Assembly (NCBI RefSeq): GCF_008868005.1
Contig: NZ_WAAO01000002.1
Location: 930,001 to 994,000, forward strand
DNA from: Microbacterium algeriense
GTDB lineage: Bacteria > Actinomycetota > Actinomycetes > Actinomycetales > Microbacteriaceae
Length of the DNA: 64,000 bases
Direction of reading: 5' to 3'
Shown here: piece after piece, positions 1-7,416 of the stretch
How positions within the stretch are numbered: the first letter of the stretch is position 1
How the letters are laid out: each line of letters opens with the position of its first letter
Made by a program: the position numbers and the translations under genes
Notes under the pieces: generated by a model
Databases searched by the model: none
Told to the model about the DNA's origin: nothing
Seen by the model: the letters and a program-made list of their open reading frames with translations, nothing else

Positions 1-659
1 GGGTGCGCGTCCCGACGCCGGAGGGCGCCGCTCCCGAAGACGTGCTCGTCGCCGTGCAGACGGTGCTCAAGACCCTCGACGTGCACGAGTCGACCCTGCC
101 GCTCGGCGTCGCGTTCCCCGCGATCGTCAAGCGCGGCAAGACGCTGTCGGCCGCGAACGTCTCGAAGGAATGGATCGACTTCGACGCGGAGCGCTTCTTC
201 CGCGACGGTCTCGGGCGCAACATCGTGTTCGTGAACGACGCCGACGCCGCCGGCGTCGCCGAGGCCCGCCACGGAGCAGCCCGCGACGTGCTCGGCTTCA
301 CGCTGCTGACCACCCTCGGCACCGGTATCGGCTCCGCGTTCCTGTACGACGGCGTCCTGCTGCCGAACACCGAGCTCGGACACCTCAACTTCCGCGAGTA
401 CGAGTCCGTCGAGACCTACGCCGCCACGTCGGCGCGCGAGCGGGAAGGCCTCAGCTGGGCGGAGTGGGCCGAGCGCCTGCAGGCGTTCTACTCGCACATC
501 GAGTTCCTGTTCAGCCCCGACCTCTTCGTGGTCGGCGGCGGCGTGTCCAAGAACGCCGGGGACTTCCTGCCGCTGCTCGACCTCAAGACCCCGATCGTCC
601 CGGCGATCCACCGCAACAACTCGGGCATCATCGGCGCGGCCTCCCTCGCCGGCGACTGA
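1..659 (+). CDS. ppgK: Polyphosphate glucokinase, 5'-truncated by window edge
   Basis: C-terminal part (about 218 residues) of a ROK-family sugar kinase that phosphorylates glucose with polyphosphate, and often ATP, to glucose 6-phosphate in the cytoplasm. The frame is open to the first base, so the N-terminal phosphate-binding motif lies outside the window. Visible family features are the segment RVRVPTPEG-like at the start, the NDADAAG segment that contains the catalytic Asp, LGTGIGSAFLYDG and the ELGH motif. Full-length relatives are about 250 residues, so only some 30 residues are missing. The product feeds the pentose phosphate and glycogen genes found later in the window. The assignment to PpgK rather than another ROK glucokinase rests on overall resemblance. 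Confidence 0.9.
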   Translation, partial: VRVPTPEGAAPEDVLVAVQTVLKTLDVHESTLPLGVAFPAIVKRGKTLSAANVSKEWIDFDAERFFRDGLGRNIVFVNDADAAGVAEARHGAARDVLGFTLLTTLGTGIGSAFLYDGVLLPNTELGHLNFREYESVETYAATSAREREGLSWAEWAERLQAFYSHIEFLFSPDLFVVGGGVSKNAGDFLPLLDLKTPIVPAIHRNNSGIIGAASLAGD

Positions 660-661
660 CC

Positions 662-748
662 CTCCGACAGGCTCAGGGACCGCCCTTCGACAGGCTCAGG
701 GACCCAGACCGATGAGCTCAGGGACCCAGCGACGAGCTCAGGGATCCG
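662..748. repeat. Four degenerate copies of a TTCGAC..GCTCAGGGACC intergenic element
   Basis: Four adjacent copies of a 19-21 bp unit lie directly after the ppgK stop: about 662-681, 685-705, 709-728 and 729-747. They share the core GCTCAGGGAYC, preceded by CGACAG or CGAYGA. Related copies occur at about 20283-20305 and 25375-25399, so this is a dispersed intergenic family and not just a local tandem repeat. No coding potential or mobile-element gene accompanies it. Confidence 0.8.
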
Positions 749-794
749 GCCACGACACCGGGGGTTGACCCGCTGTGAACGCGTTCATCCTGCC

Positions 795-1355
795 TCAGCG
801 CTGCGGGGGCAGGATGAACGAAGCCTCGTAGGAGCGCACCTCGCCGTTCACATCGCCGACGCTGGTGATGGTGTACGGGTTGAGATTCAAGGTGTCGCCC
901 GCGTAGAGCGGGGTGAGGTACGCCTGGGAGGTCGGGTCGACGGAGTGGACGCTGCCGCGACGCACGGCGTTCAAGGCATCCAGGGAGTACGGCCCCACGC
1001 AGAGCCGTTCGAGGATCGCCTCGTCGTGGTCACCGGGCGCGACCACGTATGACGCGAGGGTGCCGTCGGGCGCGTAGGCCACGGTCCCGTTCGCGCCCTC
1101 GCGCGGGCCGTAGTCATGCATCTCCGAGTACAGCTCCACGTTCAGCGGCTCTCCGGTGGAGATGGTGCCGTCTCCACCGGGCCGCCTGCACACCGGCTCC
1201 GCTGCGGCCGTCGGCTCGCTGCTCGGCGTCGCCACGGGCCGCTCGGCAGCCGACGTCTCGACCGCCTCCGAGTCCGGCGCCGTGCACCCGGTGAGTGCGG
1301 CGACGAACAGAGCGGCGAAGAGCGTCGTGGTGACGACGACGGAGCGGTTCGGCAT
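795..1355 (-). CDS. Putative lipoprotein, function unknown
   Basis: A 186-residue protein of unknown function. The N-terminus has basic residues (MPNRS), a hydrophobic stretch and a lipobox LTGC at about residues 21-24, so it should be a lipid-anchored protein on the outer face of the membrane. A Ser/Thr/Pro/Ala-rich linker follows the Cys. The mature part is acidic and contains RRPGGDGTI and a C-terminal ITSVGDVNGEVRSYEASF segment that looks beta-rich. No catalytic motif was recognised. The start ATG lies 6 nt after a TAGCGT hexamer, which suggests a leaderless mRNA. It is downstream of rnpB on the same strand but separated by a strong hairpin. Confidence 0.8.
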   Translation of the reverse strand: MPNRSVVVTTTLFAALFVAALTGCTAPDSEAVETSAAERPVATPSSEPTAAAEPVCRRPGGDGTISTGEPLNVELYSEMHDYGPREGANGTVAYAPDGTLASYVVAPGDHDEAILERLCVGPYSLDALNAVRRGSVHSVDPTSQAYLTPLYAGDTLNLNPYTITSVGDVNGEVRSYEASFILPPQR

Positions 1356-1361
1356 GAACGT

Positions 1362-1367
1362 ACGCTA
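1362..1367 (-). promoter_or_regulatory. -10 hexamer TAGCGT of the lipoprotein gene (leaderless)
   Basis: On the minus strand TAGCGT is followed by 6 nt and then the ATG, which puts the expected transcription start at the start codon. No -35 consensus was assigned. Confidence 0.6.
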
Positions 1368-1398
1368 GCCGGGGCCGTCGCCGGACGCCAGAGAAGGC

Positions 1399-1433
1399 GA
1401 GGCGCTGACCAGGAAATACCTGATCAGCGCCTC
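1399..1433 (-). terminator. Hairpin terminating rnpB
   Basis: Arms of 15 nt (GAGGCGCTGACCAGG and CCTGATCAGCGCCTC) pair with a single G-U wobble around a 5-nt loop. The hairpin begins a few bases past the 3' end of rnpB. No strong U tract follows, as is common in high-GC actinobacteria. Confidence 0.75.
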
Positions 1434-1439
1434 TCATGC

Positions 1440-1802
1440 GAATGGGCCGACCTGTACGCCGGGTTCTGTTCCGGGGTTCTTCGCCCCTTCGACGGCCATC
1501 TCTCTCGGCGACACGTTGCCGTGGCACTCTAGCGGTCTACCCGAGGACTCGGCGGGCCGCGTCATCATCCTCTGTCTGACCTTGCTCCGGACGAGGTTTA
1601 CCTGGCGGGCCATGTCACCATGGCCCCCGGTGGTCTCTTACACCACCCTTTCACCCTTACCCCTTGCGGGGCGGTCTGCTCTCTGTGGCACTTTCTCGCG
1701 GATCACTCCGGGTGGGCGTTACCCACCGTCCTGCCCTGAGGAGCCCGGACGTTCCTCGGTGCGGTCTCCCGCCACGCGACCGTCCAGTCGACCCATTCGC
1801 AC
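1440..1802 (-). ncRNA. rnpB: RNase P RNA, bacterial type A
   Basis: Catalytic RNA subunit of RNase P, which trims the 5' leader of precursor tRNAs. Read on the minus strand it begins near GCGAATGGGTCGACTGG and ends with CCCGGCGTACAGGTCGGCCC. It contains the conserved GAGGAACGTCCGGGCTCC element (helix P4 5' half and J3/4), AGGGTGAAAGGGTGGTGTAAG (the CR II/III region), and the AGAACCCGGCGTACAG 3' element (P4 3' strand). The terminal bases GCGAATGGG and CCCATTCGC pair to form P1. Length, about 363 nt, is normal for type A. Exact ends are inferred from the P1 pairing. Confidence 0.95.
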
Positions 1803-1838
1803 CCCCAGTCTACGTTCTCCGGCGGGAGCTTCCGGCGG

Positions 1839-3539
1839 CTACTTCGCCGCGGACTCCGCGATGCGCAGGTCGAGGGGCACGTCGATCGGGAACGACCCGA
1901 ACAGCCGTGTCGTCGCCACCGCCGCTGCGTCGCGCACGGCCGCGGCAGCGGCTTCCGCGTGCTCCTGCGGAACGTGCAGGATCACCTCGTCATGCAGGAA
2001 GAACGCCAGATGCGGAACCCGAGCGAACGGGCCGGAGGCCTCGGCAACAGTGAAGACCTCCGGGATCTGCTGCAGACGGTGGCGGATCTCGGCGAGCCAG
2101 ATCAAGGACCATTCGGCAGCCGTCCCCTGCACGACGAAGTTGCGGGTGAACCGGCCCCAGTCACGCGCTCGGCGCCGCGCGAGGGCGACGACGGCAGGGT
2201 CGGCGTCGGCGTCCGTGGCCTCCGACTGCAGACGCATCCACTCCGCCGACGGCCGCGGCGACGACCGGCCGAGCCACGTCGACACGATGCCGCCGTCCTC
2301 CCCCGTGCGGGCCGCGGCATCGACGAGCGCCATGGCTCGCGGGTACACCTGGCGCAGCCGCGGCACCAGACGGCCGCTGTCGCCGGTGGTGGCGCCGTAC
2401 ATCGCTCCGAGCACCGCGTACTTCGCCTCCTCGCGCGTCGCGACAGCCCCGGAGTCGACCACACCGGCATAGAGGTCGCTCCCCCGTGCCGCCCGGGCCA
2501 TAGCCTCGTCGGAGGACATCGCGGCGAGCATCCGCGGCTCGAGCTGGGCGACATCCGCCACCACGAGCGTCCATCCCGGATCGGCGCGCACGGCGGGTCG
2601 CAGGCTGCGCGGCAGCTGCAGAGCGCCTCCTCCCGCGGACGCCCAGCGGCCGGTGACCACGCCGCCGGGGATGTACACGGGACGGAAGCGGCCGTCGCGC
2701 ACCCATTCGGACAACCACGTCCAGCCGTTCGCGCTGAGTAGCCGAGAGAGCTTCTTGTATGCGAGGAGCGGCTCGATCACGGGGTGGTCGTGCTCCGAGA
2801 GCTCCCACCGGCTCGTCGACTCCGCGTTCACTCCCACCCGGTGCAGCGCGCGCAGCAGTTTCGGCTGGCTGTCGAGGTGGAGCGTCTGGTCGTCGAGGAG
2901 CGCCCGGACCCGATCCCCCAGCTCGACCATGTGGCTCGGCAGTCCCCCGGCGACCGGCCTGGTCCCCAGCGTCGCCGTGAGGATCGCATCATGCACACCC
3001 TCATCCCAGGGCAGACCGGCGATACGCATCTCCTCGGCGATCAGTCCACCCGCCGACTCCGCCGCGCAGAGCAGCGTGAGCCGCCCGTCCGCAGAAGCCG
3101 ACAGCACCCGGCGTTGCGCGCGATACTGCTCCAGGGCTCCGTCGACGGCGTCGTCGCCGCTGTCGTCGTCGAACACGTCGAACAGCGACGGTGCCGCCGT
3201 CATCGGCTCCCGCCGTTCCCACGCCGCGGACGGCGCGAGCGGCGAGGCCACAGATGCGGTGTCCCGCAGGATCGCGTGGCACAGCACGAGGTCGTGGCTG
3301 CGCCCCAGCCGAACGCCGTCTCGCAGCAGCGTGGCGTAGACCTCCCCCGCGCTGCGGATGATCCATCGCGGGCCATCGGCCGCCTCGACGGAGGAGACCC
3401 AGCCGGCGAACTGCTCCGCGGCCAGCGGAGTGCGTTCCACCTCGCGATCCTCGCCGTCGAGCTCCACCGCCGTGTACTCCCGCGGGCCCACCGCGATCAG
3501 GGCGATGCGTCGTTCCGAGCCCGGGGCGGGTGCCGTCAT
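1839..3539 (-). CDS. Family A DNA polymerase with degenerate 3'-5' exonuclease domain
   Basis: A 566-residue PolA-like protein, much shorter than the 870-900 residues of DNA polymerase I and with no 5' nuclease domain. The N-terminal third, where an exonuclease domain would be, shows no clear DEDD residues. The polymerase motifs are present: motif A VVADVAQLEPRML near residue 330, motif B with REEAKYAVLGAMYG near 370, and motif C FFLHDEV near 515. The family is annotated in actinobacteria as bifunctional 3'-5' exonuclease/DNA polymerase; its job is not well established, and repair synthesis is an inference. It follows the zinc-ribbon gene by 22 bp, probably in one operon. GC and codon use match its neighbours. 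Confidence 0.88.
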   Translation of the reverse strand: MTAPAPGSERRIALIAVGPREYTAVELDGEDREVERTPLAAEQFAGWVSSVEAADGPRWIIRSAGEVYATLLRDGVRLGRSHDLVLCHAILRDTASVASPLAPSAAWERREPMTAAPSLFDVFDDDSGDDAVDGALEQYRAQRRVLSASADGRLTLLCAAESAGGLIAEEMRIAGLPWDEGVHDAILTATLGTRPVAGGLPSHMVELGDRVRALLDDQTLHLDSQPKLLRALHRVGVNAESTSRWELSEHDHPVIEPLLAYKKLSRLLSANGWTWLSEWVRDGRFRPVYIPGGVVTGRWASAGGGALQLPRSLRPAVRADPGWTLVVADVAQLEPRMLAAMSSDEAMARAARGSDLYAGVVDSGAVATREEAKYAVLGAMYGATTGDSGRLVPRLRQVYPRAMALVDAAARTGEDGGIVSTWLGRSSPRPSAEWMRLQSEATDADADPAVVALARRRARDWGRFTRNFVVQGTAAEWSLIWLAEIRHRLQQIPEVFTVAEASGPFARVPHLAFFLHDEVILHVPQEHAEAAAAAVRDAAAVATTRLFGSFPIDVPLDLRIAESAAK

Positions 3540-3561
3540 CGCCGGTGTACGTGGACGAGGC

Positions 3562-4296
3562 TCATGCGAGCCCGGATTCCTCCGTGCGCACGAGGATGCA
3601 GCCGCACTCGGGGCACGAGACCACGAGGTCTTCGGGTGCTCGGCGGATCTCGTTCAGATCGGTGCTGGGAAGGAGGATACGACAGCCCTCGCACGTGCCG
3701 CGGGTGAGGAGCGCTGCGCCGGCACTGTTCGCCGCGCGACGCGTGTACTCCGCCAGAAGCTCCGGGGACACGCCCTCGGCGACCGCTGCACGATCGCGGG
3801 CCAGTTGTGCCCCGAGGTCGGTGGCCGCGGCGACATCGGACTTGGCCTGCGCGGTCAGGGACGAACCCTCCGCTGTCGTGGCGTCGAGAAGCGCCTGCTG
3901 CGCCGCGACCGCGGCTTCGGCCTCCTCCAGTCGACCCATGACGTCGAGCTCCGCGTCCTCGAGGTCGCTCTGTCGCCTGGCCAGACTCGCCAGCTCGTGC
4001 TCGAGCGCCTGCGCGTCCTTGGGATTCGTCGCCGTGGCGAGACGCTCGGCGTCGCGATTCCGGCGCTGCTCGACCACCGCGACGTCGGACTCCAGGCGCT
4101 TCAGCTCGGTGCGAACGTCGTCGCGGGTGCCCGTGAGCACGGTCAGCTCGCGCAGCTGCTCCTGACGGATGGCGACGAGCTCGGTGATCCGCCCCGCCTG
4201 GCTCGGCTTCGTGCGGGCACGCTCGGCCTGCGCGATGCGCCGATCGAGGTCGGCGATGTCGAGCAGGGTGCGCTGGTTCTCGGGGCTGGCGTTCAC
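3562..4296 (-). CDS. Coiled-coil protein with C-terminal C4 zinc ribbon
   Basis: A 244-residue member of the CT398/YbgI-type coiled-coil hinge family. Residues about 1-180 are heptad-rich, charged and low in Pro (DIADLDRRIAQAERARTKPS onwards), forming a long helical hairpin. The C-terminus carries a zinc ribbon: CEGC near residue 205 and CPEC near 229, giving four Cys ligands. Homologues are widespread in actinobacteria and proposed to act as nucleic-acid-associated adaptors, but no precise role is known. The GTG start sits 7 nt after TAGATT, so the message may be leaderless. It is first gene of a likely two-gene operon with the family A polymerase. Confidence 0.87.
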   Translation of the reverse strand: MNASPENQRTLLDIADLDRRIAQAERARTKPSQAGRITELVAIRQEQLRELTVLTGTRDDVRTELKRLESDVAVVEQRRNRDAERLATATNPKDAQALEHELASLARRQSDLEDAELDVMGRLEEAEAAVAAQQALLDATTAEGSSLTAQAKSDVAAATDLGAQLARDRAAVAEGVSPELLAEYTRRAANSAGAALLTRGTCEGCRILLPSTDLNEIRRAPEDLVVSCPECGCILVRTEESGLA

Positions 4297-4303
4297 GCTC
4301 TCA

Positions 4304-4309
4304 AATCTA
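4304..4309 (-). promoter_or_regulatory. -10 hexamer TAGATT of the zinc-ribbon/polymerase operon
   Basis: TAGATT is followed by 7 nt and then the GTG start on the minus strand, consistent with a leaderless transcript covering the zinc-ribbon gene and the polymerase gene. Confidence 0.55.
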
Positions 4310-4332
4310 GCCGCTGCGACGACATCCGCCCA

Positions 4333-4719
4333 TCAGCGGACCTCGCCGTCGACGTAGAACCAGGTCCGATCCTCGCGGACGAAGCGGCTGCGCTCCCGCA
4401 GCGAACCGCGTTCGTCGCGCTGCCGCCAGAACGCCTCGAACTCGACGATGCCGTCCCGATCGAAGGGACCGCCGGCCGCCTTGTCGACGATCACCAGTCG
4501 CCGCCACTCGAGATCGGGCTCGAGTTCCAGGGTCCGCGGGCGCGTCGACGGGTGCCAGGTGCGCAGCAGGTGCTCGGCGTCCTGGAGCACGAACGCCGTG
4601 TACCGGGAGCGCATCAGACGTTCGGCGGTCGGTGCAGGGGCGCCCGCGATCAGCGGAGCGCAGCAGGCGTCGAAGGTGTCACCCGAGTGACAGGGGCAGC
4701 GCGAGGCGGCGACGGTCAT
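4333..4719 (-). CDS. YchJ-family (UPF0225) SEC-C motif protein
   Basis: About 128 residues from the internal ATG at 4719. An in-frame upstream start at 4797 would add 26 residues that do not resemble the family, so I prefer the shorter form. The N-terminus has a SEC-C-like metal-binding motif CPCHSGDTFDACC (residues about 7-19), followed by the YchJ signature APTAERLMRSRYTAFVLQD and a WHPSTRP/FEAFWR region. The C-terminal half is an NTF2-like fold in this family. The biochemical function is unknown. The gene stands alone, divergent from the aldo-keto reductase. Confidence 0.85.
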   Translation of the reverse strand: MTVAASRCPCHSGDTFDACCAPLIAGAPAPTAERLMRSRYTAFVLQDAEHLLRTWHPSTRPRTLELEPDLEWRRLVIVDKAAGGPFDRDGIVEFEAFWRQRDERGSLRERSRFVREDRTWFYVDGEVR

Positions 4720-4830
4720 GGTCGCACGAGGAGAGAGGGCATGATCGCCAGCATCGCGCAATCCGCCGTCATCGTCCAATGCCGTGGCGGCGGTCACGGC
4801 CTACGCTGAAAGCACGCCGACGAAGGAGCC

Positions 4831-5673
4831 ATGATGACCACTGTCCCCCTCTTCACCGCCCACAACGGTTTCGCTCTTCCGGCGATCGGCCTGGGCACGT
4901 ATCGCCTCGACGGCGACGCGGGCGCCGACGCGGTCGCGGCCGGCATCGGAGCCGGGTATCGGCTCGTCGACACGGCGTTCAACTACGAGAACGAGGGCTC
5001 CGTCGGCCGCGGCGTCGCCGCCTCGGGCACACCACGCGGCGAGATCATCGTCACGACCAAGCTGCCGGGACGGCACCACGCCACGGCGAAGGCGCGCACC
5101 AGCATCGAGGAGAGCCGGTCGCGTCTCGGAGTCGACGCCACCGATCTGCACCTCATCCACTGGCCCAACCCGAGCCAGGGTGAGTACGTGCAGGCCTGGG
5201 CGGCGCTCGTCGACGCGCAGTCCCGCGGCGTCGTACGACAGATCGGGGTCTCGAACTTCCTGCCGGAGCATCTGGAACGCATCGAACGCGAGACCGGAGT
5301 CCGTCCGGTGGTCAACCAGATCGAGGTGCACCCGTACTTCCCGCAGGAGGAGCAGCTCGCCTACCACCGCGAGCAGGGCATCCTCACCGAGGCGTGGAGC
5401 CCGATCGGACGCGGCGAAGACCTCCTCGAGGAAGCCGTCGTCGGCGAGGTCGCGGCGGCGCACGGCATCACGGCCGCGCAGGCGGTGCTCGCCTGGCACG
5501 TCGCCCGGGGCACCGTGGCCATCCCCAAGGCGTCGTCGCTGGAGCATCAGGCGGCGAATCTCGCCGCAGCCGAGATCGTGCTCGACGACGCCGAAGTCGC
5601 CGCGATCACCGCTCTCGGCCGGCCGGACGGGCGGCTGTTCGACGGCGACCCGCGGACGCACGAGGAGTCCTGA
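4831..5673 (+). CDS. Aldo/keto reductase (2,5-diketo-D-gluconate reductase type)
   Basis: A 280-residue NADPH-dependent carbonyl reductase of the AKR superfamily, a cytoplasmic (alpha/beta)8 barrel. The catalytic tetrad is visible: Asp and Tyr in LVDTAFNYENEGSVGRG, Lys in VTTKLPG, and His in DLHLIHWPN. The ATG has a good ribosome-binding site, GAAGGAG. An alternative ATG follows immediately (ATGATG). Natural substrate cannot be read from sequence; family members reduce diketogluconate, glyoxals and other small carbonyls. It converges on the XRE regulator with only 7 bp between the stop codons. Confidence 0.92.
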   Translation: MMTTVPLFTAHNGFALPAIGLGTYRLDGDAGADAVAAGIGAGYRLVDTAFNYENEGSVGRGVAASGTPRGEIIVTTKLPGRHHATAKARTSIEESRSRLGVDATDLHLIHWPNPSQGEYVQAWAALVDAQSRGVVRQIGVSNFLPEHLERIERETGVRPVVNQIEVHPYFPQEEQLAYHREQGILTEAWSPIGRGEDLLEEAVVGEVAAAHGITAAQAVLAWHVARGTVAIPKASSLEHQAANLAAAEIVLDDAEVAAITALGRPDGRLFDGDPRTHEES

Positions 5674-5680
5674 CTGGGGA

Positions 5681-6517
5681 TCAGACCGTCTGCGTGCCGA
5701 GCACCCGCAGGAACTCGAGCTTGCTCGCCGCCTCGCTGCCCGGCGCGGCGGTGAGCACGATCAGCGCCTGCGACTCGTCCTCCGTGAAGAGGGCCTGGCA
5801 GTCCACCTCGATCTCCCCCAGCTCCGGGTGCACCATCACCTTGTGCTGTTCGAACCGGCGACCGACCTCGTGCGCCTCCCACAGCCGCACGAACTCCGGA
5901 CTGCGCGACGACAGTTCCGCCACGATCTCCCCCGCCCGCGACCGGCCTCCCATGACGCCGTACGCCGCGCGGAGCGCCCCCACCAGGGCACGCGACTGCC
6001 GGGCATGATCGACCGCGCGATACCGTTTCCGCTCCTGCTCGGGATCGGCGAACCAGCGGTAGATGCCGCTGCGCTGGAAACCCTCGAGGCCGCTCGCGTC
6101 GCCGATGAGCGCGCGCGATGCGTCGTTCTGCACCAGCACCTCGTCGAGCAGGGACACGACGAATGCGGGTGTGTCGTGCAGGCGATCGAGCACGCGCAGT
6201 ATCCCCGGTCGCACGTATTCCGTGGCATGAGCACGGTCCGGGGCGCTGTACCCGCAGAGACGGAACAGGTAGTCGCGCTCGTCCTCGGTCAGGCGCAGCG
6301 CCCTCGCCAGCGCAGCGAGGATCTGCACGCTCGGCTGCGGGCCGCGACGCTGCTCGAGGCGCGTGTAGTAGTCCGTCGACATCGTGGCCAGCTGCGCGAC
6401 CTCCTCCCGACGCAGACCTGCCGTCCTGCGGCGCGCTCCCGTGGAGAGACCGACGTCCGCCGGCGTCAGGGCCTCCCGTCTGCGCAGGAGGAACTCGGCC
6501 AATGCGTCACGATCCAC
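5681..6517 (-). CDS. XRE-family regulator with MmyB-like ligand-binding domain
   Basis: A 278-residue transcription factor. A helix-turn-helix spans about residues 15-85, with LRREEVAQLATMSTDYYTRLEQ as the recognition region. The remaining 180 residues form the MmyB-like domain (YRWFADPEQERKRYRAVDHA, RSPEFVRLWEAHEVG), which in relatives binds fatty acid-like or other small ligands. It is divergent from the SDR gene and a perfect inverted repeat lies between them, the usual arrangement for a regulator that controls its partner and itself. The GTG start is 6 nt after a GATACT hexamer. Confidence 0.93.
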   Translation of the reverse strand: MDRDALAEFLLRRREALTPADVGLSTGARRRTAGLRREEVAQLATMSTDYYTRLEQRRGPQPSVQILAALARALRLTEDERDYLFRLCGYSAPDRAHATEYVRPGILRVLDRLHDTPAFVVSLLDEVLVQNDASRALIGDASGLEGFQRSGIYRWFADPEQERKRYRAVDHARQSRALVGALRAAYGVMGGRSRAGEIVAELSSRSPEFVRLWEAHEVGRRFEQHKVMVHPELGEIEVDCQALFTEDESQALIVLTAAPGSEAASKLEFLRVLGTQTV

Positions 6518-6523
6518 CTCTGA

Positions 6524-6529
6524 AGTATC
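6524..6529 (-). promoter_or_regulatory. -10 hexamer GATACT of the XRE regulator (leaderless)
   Basis: GATACT is followed by 6 nt and then GTG on the minus strand. The operator at 6547-6573 covers the expected -35 region. Confidence 0.55.
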
Positions 6530-6546
6530 CCCCGCTCAGGACCTCG

Positions 6547-6586
6547 CATCCAGGGACCGGGGATCCCTGGATGACCCCTCCCTGGA
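6547..6586. promoter_or_regulatory. Candidate operator: perfect 10-bp inverted repeat plus third half-site
   Basis: CATCCAGGGA (6547-6556), a 7-nt spacer, and TCCCTGGATG (6564-6573) form a perfect inverted repeat. A third partial half-site TCCCTGGA lies at 6579-6586 in direct orientation to the second arm. The element sits between the divergent promoters of the XRE regulator and the SDR gene and is the obvious candidate binding site for that regulator. Confidence 0.75.
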
Positions 6587-6605
6587 GACCGCCGCCCGCT
6601 CGGTC

Positions 6606-6611
6606 GACGCT
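6606..6611 (+). promoter_or_regulatory. -10 hexamer GACGCT of the SDR gene (leaderless)
   Basis: GACGCT lies 6 nt before the ATG at 6618. It is a weaker match (only the A and final T are conserved); GGAG at 6612-6615 is too close to the ATG to serve well as a ribosome-binding site. Confidence 0.4.
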
Positions 6612-6617
6612 GGAGAC

Positions 6618-7382
6618 ATGAACATCAGCGGAAACACCATCTTCATCCCCGGCGCGACCAGCGGCATCGGTCTCGCGCTCGCCCTGCGCCTGCACGATCG
6701 CGGCAACACCGTGATCGTCGGCGGCCGTCGGGAGGATCGCCTCGCGGCCATCGCCGCGGAGCACCCCGGCATCAGCAGCGTCCGCATCGACACGGCGGAC
6801 GCGGACAGCATCGACACCGCCGCACGGACCGTGCTCTCCGCGCACCCCGACCTGAACGTGGTCATCGCGATGGCCGGCATCATGCGTGCCGAGGACTGGA
6901 CCACGCGGGAGGGGTTCCTCGCGACGGCCGAGGAGACCGTCGTGACCAACATCCTCGGTCCGATCCGCCTCATCGGCGCATTCATCGAGCATCTGCGGGC
7001 GCAGCCGGACGCCACGATCATGACCGTGTCGTCGGGGCTCGCGTTCGCTCCGTTGCGCGTCACACCGACGTACAACGCCAGCAAGGCGGCGATCCACATG
7101 CTGAGCGAGTCGCTGCGGCTCCAGTTCGCCGGAACGAGCGTCTCGGTGCTGGAGCTCGAGCCGCCCGCCGTGCGCACCGCGCTCATGCCGGGACACGAGG
7201 AGAACGAGTCCGCCATGCCGCTCGACGAGTTCGTCGACGAGGTCACCTCTCTGCTCGAGAACCAGCCGGACGCGACCGAGATCCAGGTCGAACGGGTGAA
7301 GTTCCTGCGGTACGGCGAGGCACGCGGTGACTACGCCACCGTCGTCGCCACCCTGAATCGGACCGATCCGCACACGCGCTGA
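6618..7382 (+). CDS. Short-chain dehydrogenase/reductase (DltE-like)
   Basis: A 254-residue classical SDR. The Rossmann glycine motif is GATSGIGLALA (about residues 11-21), the NNAG-equivalent reads AMAGIM, and the active-site pair is YNASKAA with an upstream SSG serine. Family resemblance to DltE/YciK-type oxidoreductases suggests an NAD(P)H-dependent cytoplasmic carbonyl or alcohol reaction; the substrate is unknown. It is divergent from the XRE/MmyB-type regulator, and the shared operator makes it that regulator's most likely target. Confidence 0.92.
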   Translation: MNISGNTIFIPGATSGIGLALALRLHDRGNTVIVGGRREDRLAAIAAEHPGISSVRIDTADADSIDTAARTVLSAHPDLNVVIAMAGIMRAEDWTTREGFLATAEETVVTNILGPIRLIGAFIEHLRAQPDATIMTVSSGLAFAPLRVTPTYNASKAAIHMLSESLRLQFAGTSVSVLELEPPAVRTALMPGHEENESAMPLDEFVDEVTSLLENQPDATEIQVERVKFLRYGEARGDYATVVATLNRTDPHTR

Positions 7383-7387
7383 GGTCC

Positions 7388-7416
7388 GAGGGACGTCGGT
7401 GCCCCCGGCGTCCCTC
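7388..7416. terminator. Hairpin between convergent SDR and ldh
   Basis: GAGGGACG and CGTCCCTC pair around a G-C-rich loop between the convergent stop codons, so it could serve both strands. Confidence 0.55.
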
